64,000 bases of DNA from the NCBI GenBank assembly GCA_947489665.1, contig CANLEH010000002.1, forward strand, positions 62,001 to 126,000, in the 5' to 3' direction. Below are positions 1 through 9,010 of the stretch, in pieces. The translations under genes were made by a program, and so were the position numbers. The notes beneath the pieces were generated by a model. The model ran no database searches. It was not told the origin of the DNA and saw only the letters and a program-made list of their open reading frames with translations. This DNA is from an uncultured Roseicyclus sp. (GTDB lineage Bacteria > Pseudomonadota > Alphaproteobacteria > Rhodobacterales > Rhodobacteraceae). Each line of letters begins with the position of its first letter. Position 1 is the stretch's first letter.

Positions 1-1
1 G

Positions 2-931
2 TTGGAGGCCGCTGACCGACCGGCGGACTGGATCATGTCGGCCATTGTGGGTGCGGCGGGGCTGGCGCCGGGTTTTCGCGCGCTTCGCCATGGCACAACC
101 TTGGCGCTGGCCAATAAGGAAAGCCTTGTGACGGCGGGCCCACTTCTTCTGCAAGAAGCGCGCACCCATGGCGCCACGATCTTGCCAGTCGATTCCGAGC
201 ATTCTGCGGTTTTTCAAGGCCTTGTGGGTGAGGATATGACCGCGGTTGAGCGGATCATCATCACCGCCTCTGGCGGCGGTTTGCGTGATTGGCCGGTTGA
301 CGCGCTGGCTTCTGCTACGCCTGAAGATGCGGGGGCACATCCGAACTGGGATATGGGGCAGCGGATCACGATTGATAGCGCGTCGATGTTCAACAAGGCG
401 ATGGAGCTGATCGAAACCAAGGAATTCTTCGGCGTCGCACCTGCCCAAATCGAAACGGTCATTCACCCGCAGAGCATCGTGCACGCCCTTGTCGGCTTTA
501 ACGATGGGGCATTGATGGCCCATCTGGGCGCGCCGGACATGCGGCACGCCATTGGCTATGCGCTCAACTACCCGGATCGCAAACATTTGCCTGTGTCCCG
601 CATCGACCTTACTGAATTGGCGACACTGGAATTCTATACCGCCTGCGAGACGCGATACCCGGCGCTGAAAATCGCGCGCGCGGTGATGGAAACGGGCGGC
701 CATGCGGGCTGCGTGTTCAACGCAGCCAAGGAAATCGCGTTGGACGGATTCCTCGCCGGACGCATCGGTTTTATGGACATGAGCGGCGTTGTTGAGGCCA
801 CACTTGACGCGATCTCGTCAAAGATCGGCCTTTCAAATGCCGTTGATACCCTTGAGGACGTGCTGCAAACGGACCAAATGGCACGTAAGACAGCCTGGAC
901 CATGATCGAGCACCACGAAGAAAAGGCATAG
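2..931 (+). CDS. dxr: 1-deoxy-D-xylulose 5-phosphate reductoisomerase, C-terminal part
   Basis: Second enzyme of the MEP isoprenoid pathway: NADPH-dependent rearrangement and reduction of DXP to MEP in the cytosol. The gene enters from the left edge, so the NADPH-binding N-terminus is missing; about 309 residues remain. Visible family motifs are LANKESLV, PVDSEHSA (metal and substrate ligands), the flexible-loop SGGGLRD and the SASMFNKAMELIE helix, followed by the C-terminal helical domain. It ends in TAG at 929-931, directly before rseP, and heads an envelope-biogenesis gene string, as is usual in alphaproteobacteria. The TTG at 2 is only where the window opens, not a real start. Confidence 0.96.
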   Translation: MEAADRPADWIMSAIVGAAGLAPGFRALRHGTTLALANKESLVTAGPLLLQEARTHGATILPVDSEHSAVFQGLVGEDMTAVERIIITASGGGLRDWPVDALASATPEDAGAHPNWDMGQRITIDSASMFNKAMELIETKEFFGVAPAQIETVIHPQSIVHALVGFNDGALMAHLGAPDMRHAIGYALNYPDRKHLPVSRIDLTELATLEFYTACETRYPALKIARAVMETGGHAGCVFNAAKEIALDGFLAGRIGFMDMSGVVEATLDAISSKIGLSNAVDTLEDVLQTDQMARKTAWTMIEHHEEKA

Positions 932-934
932 TTG

Positions 935-2260
935 ATGGATCTTCTTCCCGCATTCGGCAATTTCGGCTTCACCCTGGTGGCGTTCGTTGCTGCCTTGTCG
1001 ATCATCGTGGCGATCCACGAATACGGCCACTACATCGTTGGCCGTTGGTCGGGCATTCATGCAGAGGTCTTTTCAATCGGTTTTGGCCCGGTCCTGTTCA
1101 GCCGCGTCGACAAACGCGGTACACGTTGGCAATTGGCCGCGCTGCCGTTTGGCGGCTATGTGAAATTCCTGGGCGACGCGAATGCGGCCTCGGCGGGTGC
1201 CGATGGGGCTGTTCTGGATGCGCTCGACCCGACGGAACGGCGTCGTTCCATGCCCGGGGCGCCATTATGGGCCAGGGCTGCAACCGTTGCGGCAGGCCCG
1301 ATCTTCAACTTCATCCTCTCCATCGCGATTTTTGCGGGCATCGTCATGGTCAGCGGTCAGGCTGTGGACGAGGCGCGCGTGGGCGCCCCCAAAGCTCTGC
1401 CGCCCGAGGTGGTCACGCTGGAGCCCGGCGATCTGATCACGGCAATCGAAGGCCAGCCGGTCGAAGAATTGCAGGACCTCTTCACGCTGGCCCGCGATCT
1501 GGAACCGGCGCCTTTGCTGACTTACGACATCGTCCGCAACGACGAGGCCATTCAGGTCGAAGCGGCCTTTCCGATGATGCCCATCGTGCAAAGTGTAGCG
1601 CCGCAATCTGCGGCCATTGCAGCCGGCATCGAAGAGGGCGATGTGATCCTGAGTGTGGATGGAACGCCCATCCACGGCTTCAGCCAGCTGCGCGATTTTG
1701 TTGATGCGTCTGAAGGCACGCCTTTGGCGCTGGAAGTGTGGCGCGCGGGTGAGATCCTGAACCTGACGCTGAGCCCACGCCAGACCGACATTCCGACCGG
1801 GGATGGGTTCGAGACGCGTTGGTTGATCGGCATCACCGGCGGATTGATTTTTGACCCAGAGCGGCAGGGTGTCGGCCCATGGGCTGCGCTCACCTATGGA
1901 GTCAATCAGGTTGGTTTCATTATCGAAAGCTCGCTGGATGGCCTGTGGCACATCATCACTGGCGCGATCTCAAGCTGTAACCTGCAAGGGCCTATCGGCA
2001 TTGCAGAAACGTCTGGCGCGGCGGCGAGCCAGGGCCTCGACAACTTCATCTGGTTCATTGCCGTTCTGTCGACGGCGGTTGGCCTGCTGAACCTGTTCCC
2101 GATTCCGGTTCTGGACGGTGGGCATCTGGTGTTCCACGCCTATGAAGGCGTCACCGGCAAGCCACCGTCGGACAAGGTGCTGCGTGTGTTCATGTCCGTG
2201 GGTTTGGCGATGCTTCTGTCGCTGATGCTCTTCGCGCTGACCAACGACATCTGGTGCTGA
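935..2260 (+). CDS. rseP: RIP metalloprotease RseP (site-2 protease)
   Basis: Inner-membrane zinc protease that cleaves anti-sigma factors and remnant signal peptides within the membrane. The 441-residue product has the zinc motif HEYGH near residues 28-32 inside the first membrane segment, two central periplasmic PDZ-like regions (about 120-290, including GIEEGDVILSVDG) and the C-terminal NLFPIPVLDGGHL motif that supplies the third zinc ligand, followed by a last membrane helix. ATG at 935 is preferred over TTG at 932; either way it follows the dxr stop immediately, so the genes are translationally coupled. Placement between dxr and bamA is the classical order. Confidence 0.96.
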   Translation: MDLLPAFGNFGFTLVAFVAALSIIVAIHEYGHYIVGRWSGIHAEVFSIGFGPVLFSRVDKRGTRWQLAALPFGGYVKFLGDANAASAGADGAVLDALDPTERRRSMPGAPLWARAATVAAGPIFNFILSIAIFAGIVMVSGQAVDEARVGAPKALPPEVVTLEPGDLITAIEGQPVEELQDLFTLARDLEPAPLLTYDIVRNDEAIQVEAAFPMMPIVQSVAPQSAAIAAGIEEGDVILSVDGTPIHGFSQLRDFVDASEGTPLALEVWRAGEILNLTLSPRQTDIPTGDGFETRWLIGITGGLIFDPERQGVGPWAALTYGVNQVGFIIESSLDGLWHIITGAISSCNLQGPIGIAETSGAAASQGLDNFIWFIAVLSTAVGLLNLFPIPVLDGGHLVFHAYEGVTGKPPSDKVLRVFMSVGLAMLLSLMLFALTNDIWC

Positions 2261-2375
2261 ACTGGTTCGAGTTTTGGAGGCAGCGAAACCCCCAAATCTC
2301 CACCCTCGGAACACGGTTCTGACACATTTTAACGCGATCAAAGGGGCAGTTCTTCTTTGATTGGACCAGTGACCC

Positions 2376-2513
2376 ATGCGTTATATCGCCCAAAGCACCC
2401 GCGGCATGACCCAGCTTATGATGCTGAACATGGACCGCTTTCTGACACCGCTTCTGATCGTGGCGGCGTTGACCTTGGCGGGTTGGGTCTTTGCGATGGC
2501 GCAACCCTGGTAA
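2376..2513 (+). CDS. small single-pass membrane protein candidate (45 aa)
   Basis: ATG at 2376 opens a 45-codon frame ending in TAA at 2511-2513. The product has a polar N-terminal half and one clear hydrophobic segment at its C-terminal end (LLIVAALTLAGWVFAMA), so it would be a small inner-membrane protein. It lies in the 450-base gap between rseP and bamA in the same direction. The upstream sequence has only a weak purine stretch as ribosome binding site. No family recognised; conservation among relatives would decide whether it is real. Confidence 0.35.
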   Translation: MRYIAQSTRGMTQLMMLNMDRFLTPLLIVAALTLAGWVFAMAQPW

Positions 2514-2712
2514 GGCGGCGTTAGGACGCCCTTAACCCTCACATCAAAAACAATTATCCGGCGGCCAGGGAACTGTGCCGCCGTGCTGGATTCGCCACAG
2601 GTTGTGACAATCGGCGAGAAAGGCACAACACTTCCACATCATGCGTTTGACTACCCTTTGGGGGCAGGATACCCAGTGGGTGTCTGCAAATTTGACCAAT
2701 GGGTGGGATTCT

Positions 2713-5040
2713 ATGGTCCTCCGTGCTTTTTCGCACTTGTCTGGCTTCACCGGACGTATCGCGACCCTCGCATTGATTGTGTGTGTGCTGCTGCTGTCGG
2801 CGCCTCTGGCAACCGCGCAGTCGTTTAATTTCAATAACTTCGATGTTCAGGGCAATGTGCGCACCAATGATGCGTCTGTGCTGGAAGTGGCTGGTATCAC
2901 GCCGGGCCAATCCGTCTCGGCGGGTCAGGTCAACGATGCGCTTCAGCGGCTTCAGAACTCCGGCCTGTTTGAGCGGGTCGAGGTTGCGCCGCGCGGCAAT
3001 ACGTTGGTCATCACCGTTGTGGAATTCCCGACGATCAACCGGATTTCCATTGAAGGAAATCGCCGGCTGGATGACGAAGATCTGCTGACTGTCATCTCCT
3101 CCACACCGCGCCGTGTCTATTCGCCTGTGACGGCTGAACGTGACGCGGCCGCGATTGCGGAAGCCTATCGCGAGTCCGGTCGTTTGACCGCGACCGCCGT
3201 GCCTCAGATCATCCGACGTGATGAGGGCCGTGTTGATCTTGTGTTCGAAGTGACGGAGGGCGCGGTCGTTGAAACGCAGCGCATCGCGTTTGTGGGCAAC
3301 CGGGATTATTCGGACCGCCGCCTGCGTCAGGTGCTGGAAAGCACGCAGGCCGGTTTGTTCCGGGCCTTGATCCGGTCGGACACGTTCATCCAGGATCGCA
3401 TCGCGCTGGATCAGCAATTGCTGACCGACTTCTATCAGGATCGCGGCTATATCGACTTTGAAATCCTCTCGGTCACGCCGGAGTTGAGCCGCGACCGTGG
3501 CGCATACTTCGTGACGTTCAACATCCGTGAAGGGCAGAGCTACCGGATCGGGAATGTTGGCGTACGGTCGGAGCTTCCGGGCGCGAATGCGACGGACTTC
3601 GAGGGCGCGATCAACATCCGCCAGGGTGTCCGTTACAGCCCGCGCATCATCGACAACGTCGTGACGCGGATGGAAAACCTCGCCGCTGATCAGGGCCTGC
3701 GCTTTGTGCGTATCGAGCCAGTCGTGACGCGCGATGATGCCAACCTGATCGTGAACGTGGAGTTCGTGATTTCGCGCGGTGAGCGCGTGTTTGTGGAGCG
3801 CATCGACATCGAGGGCAACCAGACGACGCTTGACCGAGTGATCCGCCGCCAGTTCGACGTGGTGGAAGGCGATCCGCTGGATCCGTCGCAAATTCGCGCA
3901 GCCGCCGAACGCATCCGCGCCACCGGCTTCTTTGCGGACGTCCAAGTCGAAGGCCGCCCGGGCACCTCGTCCGAGCAGGTCATCATCGACGTGGATGTTG
4001 AAGAGCAGCCCACAGGCTCTCTCGGCTTCTCCGCCAGCTATTCGACCGACAGCGGGGCTGGCTTTGCGATCAACTTCTCGGAAGAGAACTTCCTTGGTCG
4101 GGGGCAAGCGGTCGCGTTGAGCTTGAACACCGTCGATGGCTCGCAAGCGCTGACCTTCTCGTTCGAAGAGCCCGCGTTCCTGCGACGCGACCTCGCGGCT
4201 GGCTTGACGGCGTACTATCAGCAGACGCAGCAGCAGAACAACGCGAGCTTTGATACCGTTCGTTATGGAGTTGGTGTTGGATTTGCGTTCCCCGTGAGTG
4301 AGAACGGCCGCCTGCGTGTGTTCTACAACTACGACCACGACGAGGTGGCCGGTCTGGACAATACCGCTGGTGTGAACTCTCCGATCCTGCTGAACGAGCC
4401 GTTGGAAGCAGATACCTCGCGGGTTGGCTTTACCTACAGCTTTGACAACCGCGATACCGGTTTGAACCCCAACGCGGGCGTCGCGTTCGCGTTTACCGGT
4501 GAATATGCTGGTTTGGGTGGCGACACGGAATTCTTCCGCTCGGAAGTGCGTGCCGTGGCTGAAACCCGTGTGGCGCGTGAAGAGATTACCTTGCGGGCGA
4601 CTTTCGAGGGCGGTGCGATCAACGCGCTTGATGATGACGGCACCCGGATCGCCAACCGCTTCTCGCTCAATTCGCGTCAGATGCGCGGGTTTGAGGGCGG
4701 TGGCTTGGGACCCCGGGATACCGGTGTAACGAACCAGAACTTCCTCGGCGGTAACTATTTCGCAGTTGCACGATTTGAGGCTGCGTTCCCGCTTCCACTT
4801 CCGGATGAGTACGGTATTTCGGGTGGTGTCTTTGCCGATGTTGGCTCGGTCTGGGGCTTGGATGATACGGCCGGAGGCAACCCCGTTGACGACAGCTTCA
4901 TCCTACGCTCCGCAGTCGGCGTTTCGATCTTCTGGGATACGGCACTTGGGCCGCTGCGGTTCAACTTCTCGCATCCCATCCAGTACGAGGATTATGACCG
5001 GACCCGCAACTTCGACTTCACCGTCGAGGCGCGTTTCTGA
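2713..5040 (+). CDS. bamA: outer membrane protein assembly factor BamA
   Basis: Omp85 protein that inserts beta-barrel proteins in the outer membrane. Start ATG at 2713 is chosen because GGGTGGG lies just upstream and it gives a compact signal peptide (hydrophobic core ATLALIVCVLLLSAPLATA, cleavage after AQ); an in-frame ATG at 2641 would add 24 residues without signal character. The mature chain has five POTRA repeats (to about residue 420) and a C-terminal 16-strand barrel with the RGF motif of strand 13-loop 6 (QMRGFEGGG) and a terminal phenylalanine (EARF), the Bam recognition signal. Length of about 775 residues is normal. Neighbours rseP, ompH and the lpx genes fit. Confidence 0.96.
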   Translation: MVLRAFSHLSGFTGRIATLALIVCVLLLSAPLATAQSFNFNNFDVQGNVRTNDASVLEVAGITPGQSVSAGQVNDALQRLQNSGLFERVEVAPRGNTLVITVVEFPTINRISIEGNRRLDDEDLLTVISSTPRRVYSPVTAERDAAAIAEAYRESGRLTATAVPQIIRRDEGRVDLVFEVTEGAVVETQRIAFVGNRDYSDRRLRQVLESTQAGLFRALIRSDTFIQDRIALDQQLLTDFYQDRGYIDFEILSVTPELSRDRGAYFVTFNIREGQSYRIGNVGVRSELPGANATDFEGAINIRQGVRYSPRIIDNVVTRMENLAADQGLRFVRIEPVVTRDDANLIVNVEFVISRGERVFVERIDIEGNQTTLDRVIRRQFDVVEGDPLDPSQIRAAAERIRATGFFADVQVEGRPGTSSEQVIIDVDVEEQPTGSLGFSASYSTDSGAGFAINFSEENFLGRGQAVALSLNTVDGSQALTFSFEEPAFLRRDLAAGLTAYYQQTQQQNNASFDTVRYGVGVGFAFPVSENGRLRVFYNYDHDEVAGLDNTAGVNSPILLNEPLEADTSRVGFTYSFDNRDTGLNPNAGVAFAFTGEYAGLGGDTEFFRSEVRAVAETRVAREEITLRATFEGGAINALDDDGTRIANRFSLNSRQMRGFEGGGLGPRDTGVTNQNFLGGNYFAVARFEAAFPLPLPDEYGISGGVFADVGSVWGLDDTAGGNPVDDSFILRSAVGVSIFWDTALGPLRFNFSHPIQYEDYDRTRNFDFTVEARF

Positions 5041-5045
5041 TCGTC

Positions 5046-5642
5046 ATGGGAACCTTGACCAATGGTCTTTGCGCCGCCGCCCTCGGGTTGGCGGCGCTTG
5101 CATTCGCGCCGCCTGCGGCATCGCAAACGGGCCCGGTGCGGAATGATGTCCTTGTGCTGAACCAGGACCGGCTGCTGAACCAAACAGACTATGGAGCACG
5201 CATTCAGCAGGAATTGGAGGCCGCGTCCGTGGCACTGGCGGCGGAAAATCGGCGGATCGAAGAGCAGCTTACCACCGAAGAGCTTGAGTTGACGGATTTG
5301 CGCCAGACCCTTCCGGCGGATGAATTCCGCGTTCTTGCGGATGAATTCGACACCCGGGTCAGCGCAATCCGGGCCGCACAGGATGCCAAAACCCGTGATC
5401 TGCAAGCGCAGGCCGAGGCGGCGCGTCAGAGATTTTTCGAGGAAACCGTACCGATATTGCTGGAATTGGTGGAGGATCGCGGCGCATCCGTGTTGATGGA
5501 CAGCCGCACCGTTCTTTTATCGGCAGGTGGTGTGGATATCACTGAGGCAGCCATTGATGTGATCAACGAACGGCTGGGGCGCGGGGGCGATGAACCGCTG
5601 ATTGCGATCCCCGGACTTTCGACTGTTCCACAAGATGACTAG
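5046..5642 (+). CDS. OmpH/Skp-family periplasmic chaperone
   Basis: Predicted periplasmic holdase delivering unfolded outer-membrane proteins to BamA, five bases downstream of bamA. The 198-residue product has a signal peptide (AALGLAALAFAPPAASQ), the short N-terminal strand typical of Skp (VLVLNQDRLLNQTDYG) and a long charged coiled-coil arm (about residues 55-135, rich in E, R, A and Q), then a C-terminal segment with LMDSRTVLLSAGGVDIT, also typical of the family. The acidic proline-containing tail after residue 180 is an extension that varies between species. Confidence 0.9.
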   Translation: MGTLTNGLCAAALGLAALAFAPPAASQTGPVRNDVLVLNQDRLLNQTDYGARIQQELEAASVALAAENRRIEEQLTTEELELTDLRQTLPADEFRVLADEFDTRVSAIRAAQDAKTRDLQAQAEAARQRFFEETVPILLELVEDRGASVLMDSRTVLLSAGGVDITEAAIDVINERLGRGGDEPLIAIPGLSTVPQDD

Positions 5643-5715
5643 CCCACGACTTGCCGCGCGCGGGCTGAGTTGCTAGGCCACCGCGAACACACGCCCTAAC
5701 GCCGGAGCAGCCTCC

Positions 5716-6189
5716 ATGACGGTCGACACTCAGACCACCGCCGATATCGACCTGATCCAGCGCATTCTGCCGCATCGCTACCCGTTTCTGTTGATCGACA
5801 AGGTCCGCGAAATTGAGGCGTTCAAATCCGCGACAGGCATCAAGAATGTCACTGTGAACGAGCCTCATTTCCAAGGCCATTTTCCCGGCGTCCCGATCAT
5901 GCCGGGTGTGACAATTGTCGAAGCGATGGCGCAAACTGCGGCTGTGATGGTGGGTGTTTCTGCCGATTTGGCGGACAAGAATTTCCTAGTTTATTTCATG
6001 GGGATCGACAGCTGCAAGTTCCGCCGCAAGGTGGTGCCGGGGGACGTGCTTGAACTGCACGTCACGACCCTGCGCGGCAAGCCCGGCGGCAAGGTCTGGA
6101 AGTTTGAGGGACGCGCCGAGGTGGAGGGTGAGCTGGCCTGCGAATGCAGATTCACCGCCATGATGGATTTGCCGCAAGGAGCCGCTTGA
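5716..6189 (+). CDS. fabZ: 3-hydroxyacyl-[acyl-carrier-protein] dehydratase FabZ
   Basis: Dehydrates 3-hydroxyacyl-ACP in fatty acid elongation; it competes with LpxA for hydroxyacyl-ACP, which explains its place in lpx operons. The 157-residue hotdog-fold protein carries [14 protein letters not shown] near the start and the active-site stretch [11 protein letters not shown] with the catalytic histidine, followed by the helix [10 protein letters not shown] with the second catalytic acid. ATG at 5716 lies about 70 bases after ompH; its TGA stop shares a base with the lpxA ATG (TGATG), so translation is coupled. Confidence 0.96.
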   Translation: MTVDTQTTADIDLIQRILPHRYPFLLIDKVREIEAFKSATGIKNVTVNEPHFQGHFPGVPIMPGVTIVEAMAQTAAVMVGVSADLADKNFLVYFMGIDSCKFRRKVVPGDVLELHVTTLRGKPGGKVWKFEGRAEVEGELACECRFTAMMDLPQGAA

Positions 6190-6995
6190 TGGCGGTTGAT
6201 CCATCGGCGCGCATTCACCCGTCTGCGGTCATCGAAGACGGCGCCACGATTGGACCGGGATGCGAGATCGGCCCGTTTTGCGTTGTGGGACCCGAGGTGA
6301 CAATCGGTGCGGATGTTGTTCTGAAATCCCATGTGGTTGTCACAGGTTGGACTGATATCGGCGATGGGTGCGAGATTTTCCCATTCGCGTCGATTGGTGA
6401 AATCCCACAGGACAAGAAATTTGGCGGGGAGAGAACCCGCCTGATCGTTGGAAAGCGCAATCGCATTCGAGAAGGCGTGACGATGAATACCGGCACACAA
6501 GGTGGCGGCGGCGTCACACGCGTGGGCGATGACGGTCTATTCCTGGCCAATTGCCATGTGGCCCATGACTGTATCGTGGGCGACCGCGTTGTGATGGTGA
6601 ATTCCTCGGCGCTCGCCGGGCATTGTATCGTGGGCGATGACGTGATCCTGGGCGGGCTTTCGGGCGTGCATCAGTTCGTCCGCATCGGGCGTGGTGTGAT
6701 CGTTGGCGCGCTGAGCATGGTGACGAACGATGTCATTCCCTACGGTCTGGTGCAGGGGCCGCGGGGCCGGTTGGACGGGTTGAACCTAGTCGGGCTCAAA
6801 CGCCGGGGCGTGGCAAAGGCCGATATCACAGCCCTGCGCGCGGCGCTCCAGGCGCTCAAGCAAGGCGAAGGGGCGTCGTTTCAGGAACGCGCCAGACGGC
6901 TTGGCGACAGTGACGAGATTGACAGTGATTACGTTCGCGACATCGTCGACTTCGTCATGGGCGAAAGCGACCGATCCTATCTGACGCCGGAGTGA
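6189..6995 (+). CDS. lpxA: acyl-ACP--UDP-N-acetylglucosamine O-acyltransferase LpxA
   Basis: First step of lipid A synthesis: transfer of a 3-hydroxyacyl chain to O-3 of UDP-GlcNAc. The ATG at 6189 overlaps the fabZ stop by one base; longer in-frame starts inside fabZ are rejected. The 268-residue product has a left-handed beta-helix of hexapeptide repeats (for example IGPGCEIGPF, ATIGADVVL) and the catalytic histidine region NCHVAHDCIVGD, then a helical C-terminal domain (LKRRGVAKADITALRAAL). Length and motifs are normal. Confidence 0.96.
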   Translation: MAVDPSARIHPSAVIEDGATIGPGCEIGPFCVVGPEVTIGADVVLKSHVVVTGWTDIGDGCEIFPFASIGEIPQDKKFGGERTRLIVGKRNRIREGVTMNTGTQGGGGVTRVGDDGLFLANCHVAHDCIVGDRVVMVNSSALAGHCIVGDDVILGGLSGVHQFVRIGRGVIVGALSMVTNDVIPYGLVQGPRGRLDGLNLVGLKRRGVAKADITALRAALQALKQGEGASFQERARRLGDSDEIDSDYVRDIVDFVMGESDRSYLTPE

Positions 6996-6999
6996 TGTG

Positions 7000-7773
7000 A
7001 TGCGTGCAATTCTTGCCGGTGGCGGCGCCTTGCCGCGCCTCTTGCTCGAGGCGGAGATAGCCTATGTGGTCCAGTTCAAGGGCACGGTGATCGACCGTCA
7101 CAAGGGGCCGCCGATCAAGGCACGGTTGGAACAACTGGGTAAGTTGTTCGACGATTTGCGCGCCAAGGACGTCACGGAAGTGTGCCTGGCCGGTTCGATG
7201 GGCCGTCCATCGTTGGACCCCGTTGCGTTTGACCCGTTCACGGCGGCCAAGATGCCAATGCTTATACAAGCCATGGGGCAGGGTGATGATGCGCTGCTGC
7301 GGGCTGTCGTAGGCATCATTGAAAGCGAAGGCTTTTCGATCGTCGCCGCCCATGACATTCGGCCCGATCTGGTCGTGCCCGCGGGTGTCATTGCGGGCGC
7401 ACCAATGGGCGAGCGCGACGCCGCACGGGGGCGGGCGGTTCTGGATGCGTTGGGGCCGTTGGATGTTGGGCAGGGGGCTGTCGTCGGCAAGGGCCAGGTT
7501 CTGGGGATCGAGACGCTGCAAGGGACGGAGGCCTTGTTGCAGTTCGTGGCACAGACCGCCAAGGGCTCTGGCGGCGTGTTCGTCAAGCGCCCCAAAGCGG
7601 GCCAAGACTTGCGCATGGACATGCCAGCCATTGGCGTTGAGACGATCCATCAGGTCGCAGCCGCCGGATTGTCAGGCATTGAGGTCGCGCCGGGCGAGGT
7701 TCTTTTGCTGGATCGTCCTGCGATTGAGGCCGCCTGCGCCGAGACAGGGGTAAACCTGTGGGCGGGTCCGTGA
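7000..7773 (+). CDS. lpxI: UDP-2,3-diacylglucosamine diphosphatase LpxI
   Basis: Hydrolyses UDP-2,3-diacylglucosamine to lipid X plus UMP, the alphaproteobacterial replacement for LpxH. The 257-residue product starts MRAILAGGGALPRLL, the N-terminal fold of the family, contains the LAGSMGRPSLD segment and the C-terminal catalytic domain with AGVIAGAPMGERD and KGQVLGIETLQGTE. ATG at 7000 follows the lpxA stop by four bases; a GTG at 6997 is also in frame. It sits between lpxA and lpxB, the diagnostic position. Confidence 0.93.
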   Translation: MRAILAGGGALPRLLLEAEIAYVVQFKGTVIDRHKGPPIKARLEQLGKLFDDLRAKDVTEVCLAGSMGRPSLDPVAFDPFTAAKMPMLIQAMGQGDDALLRAVVGIIESEGFSIVAAHDIRPDLVVPAGVIAGAPMGERDAARGRAVLDALGPLDVGQGAVVGKGQVLGIETLQGTEALLQFVAQTAKGSGGVFVKRPKAGQDLRMDMPAIGVETIHQVAAAGLSGIEVAPGEVLLLDRPAIEAACAETGVNLWAGP

Positions 7774-7774
7774 C

Positions 7775-8926
7775 GTGGGCGCGCCGCTAAAGCTGTTCCT
7801 TGTTGCGGGGGAGCCTTCGGGCGACCGCTTGGGGGGCGCTTTGCTTGCGGGCTTTGAGGCTGCTGGATCTGACGTGTCGGCGCACGGGGTCGGTGGCCCC
7901 GACATGGCCGCGCAGGGCATGGCCTCGCTTTTCGCCTATGAGGAACTGGCCGTGATGGGCATTGCGGAGGTGCTTCCCAAATATCGCCAGCTCAAGCGAC
8001 GGATTGCGCAAACGGCAGAGGCGGCCATCGCCTCTGGCGCCGATGCATTGATCACAATAGACAGCCCCGATTTCGGCCTGCGCGTGGCCAAACAGGTGAA
8101 GGCCGTGCGGCCAGAGATGAAGACCATTCACTACGTCGCGCCGTCTGTTTGGGCATGGCGCCCGGGGCGCGCTGCGAAGATGGCGAAGGTCATCGACCAT
8201 GTGCTTGCCCTGCTGCCGTTCGAGCCGCCTTATATGGAGGCGGCCGGGATGACGTGCGACTTTGTCGGCCATCCGGTCGTGGCGGAGCCCGTCGCCTCGG
8301 CCGATGAGGCACGGGCCTTCCGGGCGGCACACGGCATAGCTGCCGAGGACAGGCTGGTTCTTGTGCTGCCGGGTTCGCGCCGGTCAGAGGTGGCGCGGCT
8401 GGCGCCGATCTTTGGTGAGGCGCTGGATGGCCTGCAAGCGAAGCTGGTTCTGCCGACACTGCCCCATATTCGGGAGGCGGTGACAGCGTTGACCCGTACC
8501 TGGGCCATCGCCCCGCTGATCATCGATGCCACAGATCTACCAACCAAACGCGCGGCCTTTGCCGCGGCGGATGTGGCCTTGGCGGCCTCTGGCACCGTGT
8601 CACTGGAGCTTGCCGCAAGTCGGACACCGATGGTGATCGCCTATGATTTCAACTGTGTCACGCGCGCACTGGTCAAACGGGCGATCCGGGTGGACACGGT
8701 GACATTGGTGAATCTTGTGTCCGAGACGCGCACGGTCCCGGAATTTCTGGCTGAGAATTGCCGACCCGATCTGATCCGTGCTGGACTGCTTGGCGTGCTG
8801 GCGGACCCGTCCGGCCAGCGTGCAGCGATGGAACAAACGTTGCTGCGTTTGGGCGAAGGCGGTGATGCGCCGGGCCTGCGCGCCGCGCAATCAGTGTTGC
8901 GCGTGCTTAGAGCACTTTGCGTTTGA
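7775..8926 (+). CDS. lpxB: lipid-A-disaccharide synthase LpxB
   Basis: GT19 glycosyltransferase joining lipid X and UDP-diacylglucosamine into the lipid A disaccharide on the inner membrane. The 383-residue product opens with LFLVAGEPSGDRLGG, and has the family motifs YVAPSVWAWRPGR, FVGHP and VLPGSRRSEV, and the acceptor-donor site SGTVSLELAASRTPMVIAY. The start is GTG at 7775, one base after the lpxI stop. The TGA stop (8924-8926) lies inside the left part of a palindromic element (8911-9010). Confidence 0.96.
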   Translation: MGAPLKLFLVAGEPSGDRLGGALLAGFEAAGSDVSAHGVGGPDMAAQGMASLFAYEELAVMGIAEVLPKYRQLKRRIAQTAEAAIASGADALITIDSPDFGLRVAKQVKAVRPEMKTIHYVAPSVWAWRPGRAAKMAKVIDHVLALLPFEPPYMEAAGMTCDFVGHPVVAEPVASADEARAFRAAHGIAAEDRLVLVLPGSRRSEVARLAPIFGEALDGLQAKLVLPTLPHIREAVTALTRTWAIAPLIIDATDLPTKRAAFAAADVALAASGTVSLELAASRTPMVIAYDFNCVTRALVKRAIRVDTVTLVNLVSETRTVPEFLAENCRPDLIRAGLLGVLADPSGQRAAMEQTLLRLGEGGDAPGLRAAQSVLRVLRALCV

Positions 8927-9010
8927 TTTGAATCGCAACCCGCTGCCTCGCGCCGATGCCGCGAACGCGGAACGCGATGAGAGTGCCTCGGATAAAAAGC
9001 GCAAAGTGCT
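8911..9010. repeat. interrupted palindromic element between lpxB and ybaK
   Basis: AGCACTTTGCG at 8911-8921 has an exact inverted copy, CGCAAAGTGCT, at 9000-9010. A second partner, CGCAA at 8934-8938, makes a small imperfect palindrome with 8917-8921. The left arm overlaps the last codons of lpxB and the right arm ends one base before the stop codon of the convergent ybaK gene, so the element fills the whole intergenic space. It may act as a bidirectional terminator, although no long T run follows, or be a member of a dispersed intergenic palindrome family. Confidence 0.55.

Noticed and set aside
2554-4338. Long antisense frame of 594 codons opposite bamA
   Set aside because: Typical shadow of a high-GC gene; translation is low-complexity (R, H, Q rich) without domains, and bamA itself is unmistakable.
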